DNA of 64,000 nt from UTCHB3 sp964531325 (GCA_964531325.1 CAZHCW010000013.1:46365-110364); one strand, 5' to 3'. Shown: positions 34,082-42,446, counted from the stretch's first letter. Notes: generated by a model not told the origin, from the sequence alone. A program made the numbers and translations.

Positions 34082-34399
34082 ATGTCAACTACAGACTTAA
34101 ACGGAATAGCATCTGAATTAATTAATTATTCAGAAAAATCGATAGTAAGCAGACAATTATTAAAAAATCCTTCCGGAAATGTAACTCTCTTCGCCTTTGA
34201 CAAAGATGAAAATCTCACAGAACATTCTTCACCTTATGATGCACTCGTAAACGTCGTTGAAGGAAAGATGGAAATAAAGATTGGTGGAGAGCCTTACATC
34301 GTTGAGACAGGAACAATAATCAAATTACCGGCTAATATCCCTCATGGACTCGTAGCTATGGAAAAAACCAAAATGATCCTTATAATGATTAAAGGATAA
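34082..34399 (+). CDS. Cupin domain protein
   Basis: A 105-residue single-domain cupin. Motif 1 includes EHSSPYDALVNVVEGKMEI with one histidine and a glutamate position; motif 2 includes LPANIPHGLVAM with the second histidine, so a metal site is probable though one histidine of the classic set is missing. Small cupins of this type follow redox or nitrogen-oxide genes in many Bacteroidota, function unknown. An A-rich, AAGGAATC leader precedes the ATG. The tandem repeat separates it from the nos transcript, so it may be expressed independently. Confidence 0.8.
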   Translation: MSTTDLNGIASELINYSEKSIVSRQLLKNPSGNVTLFAFDKDENLTEHSSPYDALVNVVEGKMEIKIGGEPYIVETGTIIKLPANIPHGLVAMEKTKMILIMIKG

Positions 34400-34442
34400 T
34401 AATTTACAGATTTTGGGGGATATTCGTTTAACGATGTCCCCA

Positions 34443-34580
34443 TTTTTCCCTCGAATAGGGTTTAATATTCGTAGCAATGTCCAAAAATCAATTATTTGGC
34501 CCAGGATGGGGTCATGTAGGGGTAGCAATGTCCAACAAATGAAAAATTTGGCCCCGAATGGGGTCATGTATGGGTAGAAG
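34443..34580. repeat. Three REP-like hairpin-plus-tail elements
   Basis: Copies at 34443-34482, 34495-34533 and 34547-34580. Each starts with a short GC hairpin (CCC...GGG, or GGCCCC-GAAT-GGGGTC) and continues with a tail ending GTAGCAATGTCC or a close variant (TATTCGTAGCAATGTCC; TCATGTAGGGGTAGCAATGTCC; TCATGTATGGGTAGAA). Related copies lie at 35251, 35303, 35475 (inverted), 42670 and 44164. Confidence 0.75.
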
Positions 34581-34621
34581 ATTTGATATTCGTGGATATC
34601 TGAAATCAAATATATTTTTTT

Positions 34622-34664
34622 GTCTGAATCAGGATTTGCAGGATTTAAGAATTTGCAGGATTCG
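34622..34664. repeat. CAGGATTTG short tandem repeat
   Basis: Three copies of GCAGGATT/TCAGGATTTGCAGGATTT-type words with a spacing of 11-15 bases. Non-coding. Similar strings are scattered in many bacterial genomes; here there is only this one cluster. Confidence 0.55.
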
Positions 34665-34723
34665 ATAAAGAAAGATTGTAACCCACTGGGTAAAATATTC
34701 GCAGAATCCCCAAATCCACAAAA

Positions 34724-34739
34724 ACACGCCCGGGCGTGT
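34724..34739. other. 16-bp perfect palindrome ACACGCCCGGGCGTGT
   Basis: A GC-rich, perfectly symmetric 16-base sequence in AT-rich non-coding DNA between the cupin gene and the decayed antitoxin. It could be an operator or part of a repeat; nothing nearby explains it. The rest of 34665-34826 shows no gene. Confidence 0.5.
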
Positions 34740-34826
34740 GACATGTTTGTAGAAAAAACGGGCGACCCACCATTAAAAGAGCCCTTGGGGCAACAAATGG
34801 GTAGAATCCAAAAGTTTTTATTAAAC

Positions 34827-35080
34827 TTATTTCCCGTAAATATATTTGTGAATGATGCTTGAGATCAAGGTCTGGTACGGCATTCTTTCCTGAAGAGCCC
34901 GAATTTTAAGCAAAGAAATGTCTTTTTCGCTTAACCGGATGTTTATTAGTTTGTTTTTCTTGTTGTTGCTGTGGCAGCAGATTTCATTTCAGATTTAAGC
35001 GATTCGATCCCTTCAGCGGATTTCCATTCATCGTTCTCGAATTCCTCAATAATTTATTTTTCAAACTCATCGTATTTCAT
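34827..35080 (-). pseudogene. Decayed CopG/BrnA-type antitoxin
   Basis: From an ATG at 35080 (GGAGAT seven bases upstream) the frame reads MKYDEFEK, a TAA stop, then IIEEFENDEWKS and EGIESLKSEMKS. Near 34950-34980 the homologous frame shifts, and in the new frame the sequence continues KKNKLINIRLSEKD, ALQERMPYQTLISSIIHKY and IYGK before a stop at 34827. This is the typical end of CopG-like antitoxins of the type paired with BrnT or RelE-like toxins. One nonsense codon and one frameshift make it a pseudogene. No intact toxin gene flanks it. A perfect palindrome at 35117-35130, upstream, may be the relic operator. Confidence 0.8.
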
Positions 35081-35116
35081 TTTTTATCTCCAAGATATTG
35101 CTTCGAACTCAAACAT

Positions 35117-35130
35117 TATTGTTAACAATA
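35117..35130. promoter_or_regulatory. Palindrome TATTGTTAACAATA upstream of the decayed antitoxin
   Basis: A perfect 14-base dyad, 36 bases before the antitoxin start. Antitoxins of the ribbon-helix-helix class bind such sites to repress their own operon; the link is inferred from position. The stretch 35131-35250 shows no further feature. Confidence 0.45.
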
Positions 35131-35250
35131 CAAAAAGAATGTGCCTTTTGTCAACACAATAATTCATTTCTTTCAGAAGAAAAATTAAACAATCAAAAAC
35201 GCCTCGGAGGGGTGCCGTCGATATAGAAATGGAACCGTCCATAAAATCCA

Positions 35251-35340
35251 CTTTTCCCTGAAAGGGAATAAATATTCGTAGTTATTGATTCCCCCCTTAT
35301 GGTTTTTCCCATTGAACGGGATTTATATTCGTAGCAATTT
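35251..35340. repeat. Two REP-like hairpin-plus-tail elements
   Basis: Copies at 35251-35284 (TTTCCCTGAAAGGGAA hairpin, tail AATATTCGTAG) and 35303-35340 (TTCCCATTGAACGGGA hairpin, tail TATATTCGTAGCAAT). Same architecture as the copies at 34443 and 44164. Confidence 0.75.
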
Positions 35341-35443
35341 TAGATTCTCCCAATCTAAAACACAAAATTATTTAATCATTCAAAAACTTTTTGTTAGGAT
35401 GGAATAGTTCATTCCGAGGGCTTTTATGCACTAATATTTAACC

Positions 35444-35459
35444 CGGCTCGCCGGGTATG
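35444..35459. other. Small perfect hairpin ACCCGG-CTCG-CCGGGT
   Basis: A 6-bp GC stem with a four-base loop in non-coding DNA. It is not followed by a T run, so it is not an obvious terminator, and may belong to the repeat elements around it. The stretch 35341-35443 shows no gene. Confidence 0.45.
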
Positions 35460-35474
35460 AAAATGGTTAAAAAT

Positions 35475-35517
35475 GGAACCATTTCTACCCATAGGTGACC
35501 CCATCCGGGGCCAAAAT
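35475..35517 (-). repeat. REP-like element, inverted copy
   Basis: Read on the minus strand it gives TTTTGGCCCCGGATGGGG, then TCACCTATGGGTAGAAATGG, the same hairpin and tail as the copies at 34547 and 42670. Confidence 0.7.
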
Positions 35518-35518
35518 C

Positions 35519-35694
35519 TCCTCTGTGAAAATCTGTTTAATCTGTGTGTACCTGTCCGCCGGGGTGTATCTGCGTCCCCTTTATCCGTGAAAATCAGTGT
35601 TGAATCCGTGGAATCCGTGGAACCATCCCCCCTCTGCGTAACTCCGTCTAATCTGCGTGTACCTGTTCGCCGAGGCGAATCTGCGTCCCCTCAA
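35519..35694. repeat. WATCYGTG-type repeat with a duplicated 41-bp unit
   Basis: Contains two copies of a unit reading ATCTGYGTGTACCTGTYCG, CCGRGGYG and ATCTGCGTCCCCT (about 35539-35580 and 35651-35691), joined by ATCCGTGGAATCCGTGG. The array ends at the base before the TAG of the Rrf2 gene. Family members: 2500-2629 and 42571-42660 (inverted). Confidence 0.75.
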
Positions 35695-36195
35695 CTAAAG
35701 GCTAAGCTTCATTTCTTTGACGGCGGTGAAGGCATCGATGGAATCGATAACAAGTGGAGAGAGTTTTTCGGTGACCCGGGATTCATTGACCATTAAATCG
35801 GCAAGGGTTGTTTGTTTAAGGACACCATCAACCACACGCTGAATCATGCTCCAAAGCACTCTGACAGAGCAATCTATGTCATGGGTGCATGATGTGTCCA
35901 AACCGGAATGATCAGTGCAGAAGGAATCACTAAAGAGCCTTCCCCCGAGATCATTCAGAACATCAGCTACCAGAATTTGATGTGGGGTGCGTGAAAGTTT
36001 ATATCCCCCACGCATCCCACGAACAGAATCGATATATCCACCCATTCGAAGAATCCGCAATAATTTTGCGGTGTTTGCAGAGGATAGACCCTCAACTTCT
36101 GATAATTCCGGAATGGTCATACCTCCGGCAGAAGAGGATTTTGCAATCCGCAACAACAGTCTTAAACCATATTCTTCTTGTGAGCTGAATTTCAT
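35695..36195 (-). CDS. Rrf2-family regulator of the suf operon
   Basis: A 166-residue winged-helix regulator: EEYGLRLLLRIA, SAGGMTIPELSEVEGLS, TAKLLRILRMGGYIDSVRGMRGGYKL. Cysteines 93, 103 and 109 (FCTDHSG and SCTHDIDC) form an IscR-like triad with wider first spacing (C-x9-C-x5-C), compatible with a [2Fe-2S] cluster. It is the last gene of the suf operon, 9 bases after the bacilliredoxin gene, and probably controls iron-sulfur biogenesis in response to cluster demand. Its stop codon lies directly against a repeat array. Confidence 0.9.
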   Translation of the reverse strand: MKFSSQEEYGLRLLLRIAKSSSAGGMTIPELSEVEGLSSANTAKLLRILRMGGYIDSVRGMRGGYKLSRTPHQILVADVLNDLGGRLFSDSFCTDHSGLDTSCTHDIDCSVRVLWSMIQRVVDGVLKQTTLADLMVNESRVTEKLSPLVIDSIDAFTAVKEMKLSL

Positions 36196-36204
36196 TTCTA
36201 ATGT

Positions 36205-36735
36205 TTATCCTTTATAAAGAGGAATCTTTGAACCACACATTTTGGCATAAAGAACTTTTTCAAACTGATCAGCAGGAATTGATGGGCCCTTCGCTGAACA
36301 AAATTTTTCAAAAGCAACCATTAAATCCTGTGAGATTTCAGCAGCTGTTCTGCCTTCTATATCTAATCTCGGCATAAAATAGAGAAGTTCTCCATCTTTA
36401 AATATGGCAGCTGATGGAGAAGAGGGTGGAAATCCTTTGATGTAAGATCTTAAACGATCGATGGCATCTCTTTCCTGGCCCGCAAAAACTGTGTAATATT
36501 TGTCTGGTATTATGGAATGCTGAAGCGCAAGTGATACTCCGGGTCTTGCTGATCCTGCAGCACATCCACAGACTGAATTGATAACAACAAAAACGCTTTT
36601 CCCGGGGTTGTTCAGGATGACGGCATCCACTTCTTCAGGTGTTCCGGCTTCTTCAAAACCGACTGCGACCAGTTCGTCGCGCATGTGTTGAACTGATTCC
36701 TGATCATATAACGGGGGTCTAAGTGTATTTAACAT
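36205..36735 (-). CDS. BrxA/BrxB family bacilliredoxin-like protein
   Basis: A 176-residue thioredoxin-fold protein of the YphP/YqiW (DUF1094) family, with the active-site motif CGC (Cys56-Gly-Cys58) inside VVINSVCGCAAGSARPG. Bacilliredoxins remove bacillithiol from mixed disulfides in Bacillus; outside Firmicutes the partner thiol may differ. Residues 110-150 (PPSSPSAAIFKDGELLYFMPRLDIEGR) match the family. Placement in the suf operon suggests protection or repair of cysteine ligands. ATG at 36735 with GGAGCA upstream. Confidence 0.88.
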   Translation of the reverse strand: MLNTLRPPLYDQESVQHMRDELVAVGFEEAGTPEEVDAVILNNPGKSVFVVINSVCGCAAGSARPGVSLALQHSIIPDKYYTVFAGQERDAIDRLRSYIKGFPPSSPSAAIFKDGELLYFMPRLDIEGRTAAEISQDLMVAFEKFCSAKGPSIPADQFEKVLYAKMCGSKIPLYKG

Positions 36736-36802
36736 ATTTGCTCCTTTTTAGCTTTATGCTATTGGGTTTGGTCTCTGTCCTTTGTTGACAGGTTGTGTTT
36801 TT

Positions 36803-37123
36803 TTATAAAAATCCGAGTTCAAGTTGAGCTACCTCGCTCATCATGTCTTTATCCCATGGTGGATCCCAAACAAGCTTAATTTTAACATCATTCAGTCCCT
36901 CCACGGCTCGCAATTTTGCTTCAACTTCTGACGGAAGACTTTCTGCAACCGGACACATCGGGCTTGTAAGAGTCATCTCAACAACAAGGTTTCGTTCCAT
37001 GTCAAATTTAAGGTGGTAGATGAGGCCAAGCTCCCATATATCCACAGGGATTTCGGGATCGTAACATGACTTCAGCGCATTAATCACCCGCTCTTGTAAT
37101 TCTTCAATTTCTACTAATGCCAT
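36803..37123 (-). CDS. SufT-like MIP18/DUF59 protein
   Basis: A 106-residue DUF59 protein: SCYDPEIPVDIWELGLIYHL, a cysteine loop TSPMCPVAESLP and LVWDPPWDKDMMSE. In Suf operons this family (often called SufT or YitW) helps mature Fe-S proteins. It lies 4 bases after sufU and 67 bases before the bacilliredoxin gene. Paralogue of the nos-linked gene at 33651. Confidence 0.9.
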   Translation of the reverse strand: MALVEIEELQERVINALKSCYDPEIPVDIWELGLIYHLKFDMERNLVVEMTLTSPMCPVAESLPSEVEAKLRAVEGLNDVKIKLVWDPPWDKDMMSEVAQLELGFL

Positions 37124-37127
37124 CTGT

Positions 37128-37580
37128 TTACTCCGTTGTTACAACTGTTTCACTGTGAAGGGCTGCGTGCATTGTATGCCAGGCAAGAGAGGCACACTTA
37201 ACCCTTACAGGGAAATCTCTGACACCCTGAAAAACTGAAAGCTTTCCAAGGTTCTCAATTTCTTCTTCGTCTGTTAATTTACCGGTTACCATTTCGTGGA
37301 AACTATTAAAAATTTTCTCAGCTTCATCCACCGTTTTGCCTTTAAGTTCAGCAGTCATTATTGAAGCTGAAGATTTTGAGATGGCACATCCGTTCCCCTC
37401 GAACGAAATATCTTGAATAATACCATCTTTGACATCGAGATAGATAAAGACATGATCACCACAAAGTGGATTTAACCCTTCACTTGAGTGGGTTGAGGGG
37501 TCTATCTTTCGGAAGTTTCTGGGGCTTTTGTTATGGTCGAGGATTACCTGCTGGTAAATCTCTTTTAATTCATCATTCAT
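37128..37580 (-). CDS. sufU: SufU sulfur relay/scaffold protein
   Basis: About 150 residues from the ATG at 37580, which shares one base with the sufS stop (TGATG). Upstream in-frame starts would add 44 residues that simply re-read the sufS end and are rejected. Motifs: ELKEIYQQVILDHNKSPRN, NPLCGD (first Cys), FEGNGCAISKSSASIM (second Cys) and RVKCASLAWHTMHAAL (third Cys), the zinc-binding set by which SufU accepts persulfide from SufS. Confidence 0.93.
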   Translation of the reverse strand: MNDELKEIYQQVILDHNKSPRNFRKIDPSTHSSEGLNPLCGDHVFIYLDVKDGIIQDISFEGNGCAISKSSASIMTAELKGKTVDEAEKIFNSFHEMVTGKLTDEEEIENLGKLSVFQGVRDFPVRVKCASLAWHTMHAALHSETVVTTE

Positions 37581-38830
37581 CAGGCAAATATCTCCAATAC
37601 TTTTTTGATTCCTTCTGCAGCACGGTCGATATCGGCTTTTGTGTTGTAGAGCCCGATTGATATTCTTGAAAGAGCAGGAACACCAAAATGTTTCATTACG
37701 GGTTGAGTGCACATGTGCCCGGTTCTGATAGCGATTCCTTCCATATCCATTATGGTACCAACATCGTGTGGATGTACATCTTTTAATTTAAAGGAGAAGA
37801 CACTCCCCTTTTTTTCTGCACATCCAACCAGAGTAACTTCATTGATTGGTAAAATTGTCTCTTCGGCGTATAAGTAGAGTTCACTTTCGTATGAGGAAAT
37901 GCGATCGATTCCGATTGATTCGATGTAATCTATGGCTGCGCCAAGTCCAATGGTGTCTGCTATATTGGGAGTTCCGGCTTCAAATTTATATGGTATATCA
38001 TTATAAATTGTTTTGTCGAATGCAACGGAGAGGATCATGTCGCCACCACCCTGATAAGGAGGCATCGCCTCGAGAAGTTCTTCCCTTCCCCACAATACAC
38101 CAATTCCGGTGGGACCGTAGAGTTTGTGTCCCGAGAATGCATAAAAATCGCACCCGATTGCCTGAACATCTACCTTAAAGTGTTGAACAGCCTGAGCACC
38201 GTCAATCAAAACTTTTGCCCCTACAGAATGAGCCAACCGGGTAATCTCCTTTACCGGGTTTTCTGTTCCGAGTGTGTTTGAGGAATGAACCACCGATACT
38301 ATTTTGGTTTTTCCTGAAAGAAGTTTTTTATACTCGTCCATCATCAAATCACCAAGGTCGTTTATGGGAATAACCTTTAAAACCGCACCTGTTTGTTCAC
38401 ACAACAACTGCCAGGGGACTATGTTTGAGTGGTGTTCCATTTCAGAGATGATTATTTCATCGCCGGAGGTTATGTATTTTCTGCCATAACTTGCAGCAAC
38501 GAGGTTTATCGCCTCGGTTGTACCTCTTAAGAGGACTATCTCGCGACTTTTTGGTGCATTAAGGAACTTTTGAATCTTAACACGGGCCTTTTCGTATTCA
38601 TCAGTCGCTTTTTGGCTTAATTGATGCACACCCCTGTGGATGTTTGAGTTGTAACCTTTGTAATATTCGGAGATTACATCAATTACCACTTGTGGTTTTT
38701 GGGTGGTCGCGGCATTATCTAAATATACAAGCGGCTTGCCGTGGATATTCTGATGCAGAACTGGAAAATCTTTCCTCAACTGTTCCGGATCAAAATGTGT
38801 GTGTGCCGCCCTGGTTTTTTCTTCAGTCAT
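37580..38830 (-). CDS. sufS: SufS cysteine desulfurase
   Basis: PLP enzyme (416 residues from the ATG at 38830) that releases sulfur from cysteine for Fe-S cluster assembly. Motifs: LDNAATTQKP, RGTTEAINLVA, EMEHHSNIVPWQ, DGAQAVQHFKVD, the PLP lysine in FSGHKLYGPTG and the catalytic cysteine in RTGHMCTQPVM, which marks the group II (SufS) class. A TTG at 38854 is in frame but lies inside sufD; I prefer the ATG ten bases after the sufD stop. Confidence 0.95.
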   Translation of the reverse strand: MTEEKTRAAHTHFDPEQLRKDFPVLHQNIHGKPLVYLDNAATTQKPQVVIDVISEYYKGYNSNIHRGVHQLSQKATDEYEKARVKIQKFLNAPKSREIVLLRGTTEAINLVAASYGRKYITSGDEIIISEMEHHSNIVPWQLLCEQTGAVLKVIPINDLGDLMMDEYKKLLSGKTKIVSVVHSSNTLGTENPVKEITRLAHSVGAKVLIDGAQAVQHFKVDVQAIGCDFYAFSGHKLYGPTGIGVLWGREELLEAMPPYQGGGDMILSVAFDKTIYNDIPYKFEAGTPNIADTIGLGAAIDYIESIGIDRISSYESELYLYAEETILPINEVTLVGCAEKKGSVFSFKLKDVHPHDVGTIMDMEGIAIRTGHMCTQPVMKHFGVPALSRISIGLYNTKADIDRAAEGIKKVLEIFA

Positions 38831-38840
38831 TTTATTAACT

Positions 38841-40157
38841 TCAATTTTTTGCAAGTTTTATTGCTACCCGCTCTTCGATTCGGTCTCTGACATCAGGTAT
38901 TGAGATGGAGTGGACGGCATCGTTTGCGAATGCGTTTATAATCATTGTTTTTGCCAATTCCTCGCCTATCCCGCGGGCTCTTAGGTAGAAGAGTCCTTCT
39001 TCGCTGAGTTTGCCAATTGTTGCCCCGTGCGAACATTTTACATCATCTGCGAAAATTTCAAGTTGGGGTTTTGTATCAATTCTTGCGTTGTCCGAAAGGA
39101 TTACGGTTTTATTTTCCTGGAATGCATTTGTTTTTTGTGCGTCTTTCCAAACATGGACTTTACCGTTGAAGACCGCACGACTTGAATCGTCGAGGACTCC
39201 TTTGTACATCTCATGACTTTCACAGTTTGGTACAGCGTGATCGATCAGGGTGTGGTTGTCTATATGTTGTTCACCATCCGTAAGATATAATCCGTTTAAT
39301 GTGCAGTGGGCGTATTCTCCGTGAAAACGGGCATTAAGATCGTTTCGCACAATTTTCCCTCCAAAATTGATGTTATATGAGGAATAATTGCTCTCTTTTT
39401 CCACATCGATTTCAGTGGTTGATATGTGAAATGATTTGAGACTCTCTTCTTGAATTTTAACATGTTCAAGGATACCGTTTTGATCAACATAAGTTTCAGT
39501 GACCGCATTTGTGAAATATTCGCTGTCACCTTCAGCATAATAGGATTCAACAATTTTTGCTTGTGCATTTTTGCCAATGACAAAGAGATTGCGGGGTTGA
39601 ATAAGGAGGTTTTCGCCGCCTGAATTGACATAGAGCACCTGTACAGGTTTGTCGAGGGCTTTTCCCGATTTTACTTTGAGGAATACGCCATCGTTCAAGG
39701 AAGCCGTAGAAAGTGCAGTGAAGATACTGTCTTCAGCTTTTGCAAATTTGCCAATGTGGAGGTTTATTTCTTCAGGATATTTTTTGATTGCGGTTTTCAG
39801 GTTACAAAGTGTTATTCCCGGTTCATCAAGTTCCTGAGAGTTAACTTCATCATATACGCCATTAATAAATACTATTGTGTAAAAGTTCTCTCTGTTGAAG
39901 AGGTATTTGCTGAGGTCAACATTTTCTCCCTGGAATGTTTTGCCGATTACATCATCAAACTTGTAGTTTAGAAGTGAGGATATATTTGTGTATTTCCACT
40001 CTTCATCTTTTATTGTCGGGAAATTTGCATTTTGGAATTCCTCGAGCGCAGCTCTTCTTGTCTGGTGCAAAGCGAGCTTTGTTTCACCATTAAGGCTCTG
40101 CTCAAACTTCTTAAAGTTCTCGGAATACCATTTTTTAAATTCTGTTGTGTTACTCAT
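38841..40157 (-). CDS. sufD: SufD, Fe-S scaffold subunit
   Basis: A 438-residue beta-helix subunit that forms the SufBC2D scaffold. N-terminal helical region (WYSENFKKFEQSL...), then the PTIKDEEWKYTNIS motif typical of SufD, the beta-helix core, and C-terminal CSHGATIGKLSEEGLFYLRARGIGEELAKTMII with the conserved histidine (shown by its start CSHGATIGKLSEEG). 11 bases downstream of sufC. Confidence 0.93.
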   Translation of the reverse strand: MSNTTEFKKWYSENFKKFEQSLNGETKLALHQTRRAALEEFQNANFPTIKDEEWKYTNISSLLNYKFDDVIGKTFQGENVDLSKYLFNRENFYTIVFINGVYDEVNSQELDEPGITLCNLKTAIKKYPEEINLHIGKFAKAEDSIFTALSTASLNDGVFLKVKSGKALDKPVQVLYVNSGGENLLIQPRNLFVIGKNAQAKIVESYYAEGDSEYFTNAVTETYVDQNGILEHVKIQEESLKSFHISTTEIDVEKESNYSSYNINFGGKIVRNDLNARFHGEYAHCTLNGLYLTDGEQHIDNHTLIDHAVPNCESHEMYKGVLDDSSRAVFNGKVHVWKDAQKTNAFQENKTVILSDNARIDTKPQLEIFADDVKCSHGATIGKLSEEGLFYLRARGIGEELAKTMIINAFANDAVHSISIPDVRDRIEERVAIKLAKN

Positions 40158-40168
40158 TTATTCCCGCC

Positions 40169-40933
40169 TTATACTGCAATGAATTCGTCAACATGATCTT
40201 TTACCCAGTCGTAGCCTTTTTCTTCGAGGAAAAGAGCGAGGGACTTGTCGCCCGATTTGATGATTCTGCCTTTATAGAGAATATGAACAAAATCGGGAAC
40301 GATATAGTCGAGCAATCTTTGGTAATGTGTTACAACGATAAATGCGTTGGTTGGTTTTCTCAAAGAGTTTACACCGCTTGCTACGATACGGAGCGCATCG
40401 ATGTCAAGGCCTGAATCGGTTTCGTCGAGGATTGCGAGTTTGGGATCCAGGACTGCCATTTGGAAGACTTCATTTCTCTTCTTCTCACCACCGGAAAATC
40501 CTTCATTCACTGAACGGTTCAACAAATCCTGAGGCATTTCAACCAATTTCATTTTCTCTTTGATCATTTTGAGGAAATCGAGGGCATCAATCTGCTCTTC
40601 ACCTCTGTATTTTTTGATTTCGTTAACCGCTGTCTTTAAAAGATTCACATTTGAAACACCCGGTATCTCTATCGGATACTGAAATGCGAGGAACATTCCT
40701 TCTCTTGCTCTGTCTTCAGCTTTAAGTTCAAAAAGGTCTTTTCCGTTAAAGGTCACACTCCCTTCAAGCACTTCATATTCTTCCCTTCCGGCAAGTACCT
40801 GTGCAAGGGTGCTTTTCCCTGAACCATTAGGTCCCATTATGGCATGAACTTCACCGGGTTTCACGGTTAAATTAACGCCTTTTAATATCTCTTTGCCATC
40901 AATGGCGACTCTTAAGTTTTTTATTTCAATCAT
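40169..40933 (-). CDS. sufC: SufC ATPase of the Suf complex
   Basis: A 254-residue cytosolic ABC-type ATPase driving the SufBCD scaffold. Walker A MGPNGSGKST (about 33-42), Q-loop AFQYPIEIPG, signature FSGGEKKRNEV (SufC variant), Walker B LAILDETDSGLDIDAL and VVTHYQRLLD. The FSGGEKKRNE and ETDSGLD variants are diagnostic for SufC over transport ATPases. Located between sufB (25 bases) and sufD (11 bases). Confidence 0.95.
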   Translation of the reverse strand: MIEIKNLRVAIDGKEILKGVNLTVKPGEVHAIMGPNGSGKSTLAQVLAGREEYEVLEGSVTFNGKDLFELKAEDRAREGMFLAFQYPIEIPGVSNVNLLKTAVNEIKKYRGEEQIDALDFLKMIKEKMKLVEMPQDLLNRSVNEGFSGGEKKRNEVFQMAVLDPKLAILDETDSGLDIDALRIVASGVNSLRKPTNAFIVVTHYQRLLDYIVPDFVHILYKGRIIKSGDKSLALFLEEKGYDWVKDHVDEFIAV

Positions 40934-40958
40934 TGTTTTGCGTTCTTTCTAATTTATT

Positions 40959-42407
40959 TTAACCGACACTGCCTTCAAGGCTTATGCTAAGGAGTTTGGT
41001 TGCTTCTACTGCAAACTCCATGGGTAATTCTTTAAATACTTCTTTACAGTAACCATTTACGATCATACTCACCGCATCTTCAGTGGCAAGTCCTCTTTGG
41101 TTTAGATAAAATATCTGGTCTGCACCAATTTTTGAGGTAGTTGCTTCGTGTTCCACGATAGCTCCCGGATTGCTTACTTCGAGATAAGGGAAGGTGTGAG
41201 CTCCACATTTATCACCGATCAATAGTGAGTCGCATTGTGAATAATTTCTGGCATTGGTTGCTTTTTTGCCGATTCTTACCAAACCTCTGTAGGTGTTGTT
41301 GCTGAATCCTGCGGAGATACCTTTGCTAACGATGGTGCTTTTGGTGTTCTTTCCGATGTGGACCATCTTCGTGCCGGTGTCGGCCTGCTGATGATTATTG
41401 GTGACGGCAACGGAGTAAAATTCACCAATCGAGTTATCCCCTGTCAGGAGGCAACTTGGGTATTTCCATGTAATTGCGGAACCTGTTTCCACCTGCGTCC
41501 AGGAGATTTTTGAGTTAACTCCTTTACAATTTCCTCTTTTGGTCACAAAATTATAGATACCGCCTTTGCCATCTTTATCACCGGCATACCAGTTTTGAAT
41601 GGTTGAATATTTTATCTGGGCATTGTCCATTGCAATAAGTTCAACAACTGCTGCGTGCAACTGATTTTCATCACGCATGGGAGCCGTGCAACCTTCAAGA
41701 TAACTTACATAAGAATAGTCATCGGCAATGATCAGAGTTCTTTCAAACTGACCTGTGTTGGCGGCATTTATTCTAAAATAGGTGGAAAGTTCCATGGGAC
41801 ATCTTACACCCTTGGGGATGTAAACAAATGATCCATCGCTGAAAACTGCTGCGTTGAGGGCTGAATAATAATTATCGGCTGCCGGAACAACTGACCCGAG
41901 GTATTTTTTGACGAGGTCGCCATGTTCTCTGATCGCTTCAGACATCGAGCAGAAAATGATTCCAAGTTCGTTTAATTTTGCTTTGTAAGTGGTTGCCACA
42001 GAGACTGAATCAAACACAGCATCCACTGCCACATTTGCCAGTACCTTCTGTTCTGCAAGAGGAATACCAAGTTTTGCGAATGCACTTAATATTTCAGGAT
42101 CAACCTCATCAAGGCTGTTAAGTTTCTTCTTTTGTTTAGGTGCCGAATAATAACTTATCGCCTGGAAATCCACCGGAGGATAGTTGACATTGGGCCATTT
42201 AGGCTCTTCCATTTTAAGCCATTGTCGATATGCTTTTAGTCTAAGTTCAAGCATCCATTCAGGTTCTTCTTTTTTTGCAGAGAGTGCCCTGACTACATCT
42301 TCGTTTAAACCCGGAGGAAATGTATCGGCATCGATATCAGTTACAAAACCATATTTGTACTCCTGATTCGTTAATTGCTCTATTTCATTTATCTCGGTAT
42401 TACTCAT
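40959..42407 (-). CDS. sufB: SufB, Fe-S scaffold subunit
   Basis: About 482 residues from the ATG at 42407 (AAGGAAAATTAATG). A TTG six codons earlier is in frame but has no ribosome-binding site. SufB motifs: EPEWMLELRLKAYRQWL, YIPKGVRCPMELSTYFRINA, YLEGCTAPM, ISWTQVETGSAITWKYPSC, GVSAGFSNN-like KGISAGFSNNTYRGLV and NYSQCDSLLIGDKCGAHTFPY with the catalytic cysteine region, then EHEATTSKIGADQIFYL with a conserved glutamate/histidine. First gene of the suf operon. Confidence 0.95.
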   Translation of the reverse strand: MSNTEINEIEQLTNQEYKYGFVTDIDADTFPPGLNEDVVRALSAKKEEPEWMLELRLKAYRQWLKMEEPKWPNVNYPPVDFQAISYYSAPKQKKKLNSLDEVDPEILSAFAKLGIPLAEQKVLANVAVDAVFDSVSVATTYKAKLNELGIIFCSMSEAIREHGDLVKKYLGSVVPAADNYYSALNAAVFSDGSFVYIPKGVRCPMELSTYFRINAANTGQFERTLIIADDYSYVSYLEGCTAPMRDENQLHAAVVELIAMDNAQIKYSTIQNWYAGDKDGKGGIYNFVTKRGNCKGVNSKISWTQVETGSAITWKYPSCLLTGDNSIGEFYSVAVTNNHQQADTGTKMVHIGKNTKSTIVSKGISAGFSNNTYRGLVRIGKKATNARNYSQCDSLLIGDKCGAHTFPYLEVSNPGAIVEHEATTSKIGADQIFYLNQRGLATEDAVSMIVNGYCKEVFKELPMEFAVEATKLLSISLEGSVG

Positions 42408-42446
42408 TAATTTTCCTTGTTTCAAAAAAATTTCAAATTCAATATT

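Noticed and set aside
34325..34744. 139-codon minus-strand frame between the cupin gene and the repeats
   Set aside because: It overlaps the cupin gene end and is made largely of REP-like repeat sequence; composition (many Phe, Ile, Cys, Pro) is not protein-like.
34443..35694. CRISPR array
   Set aside because: Repeats are of mixed types, unevenly spaced, partly inverted, and no unique equal-length spacers or cas genes are present.
35473..35796. 107-codon plus-strand frame over the repeat array and the end of the Rrf2 gene
   Set aside because: The translated sequence just repeats the WATCYGTG array (CVPVRRG... twice) and then runs antisense to a clear Rrf2 gene.
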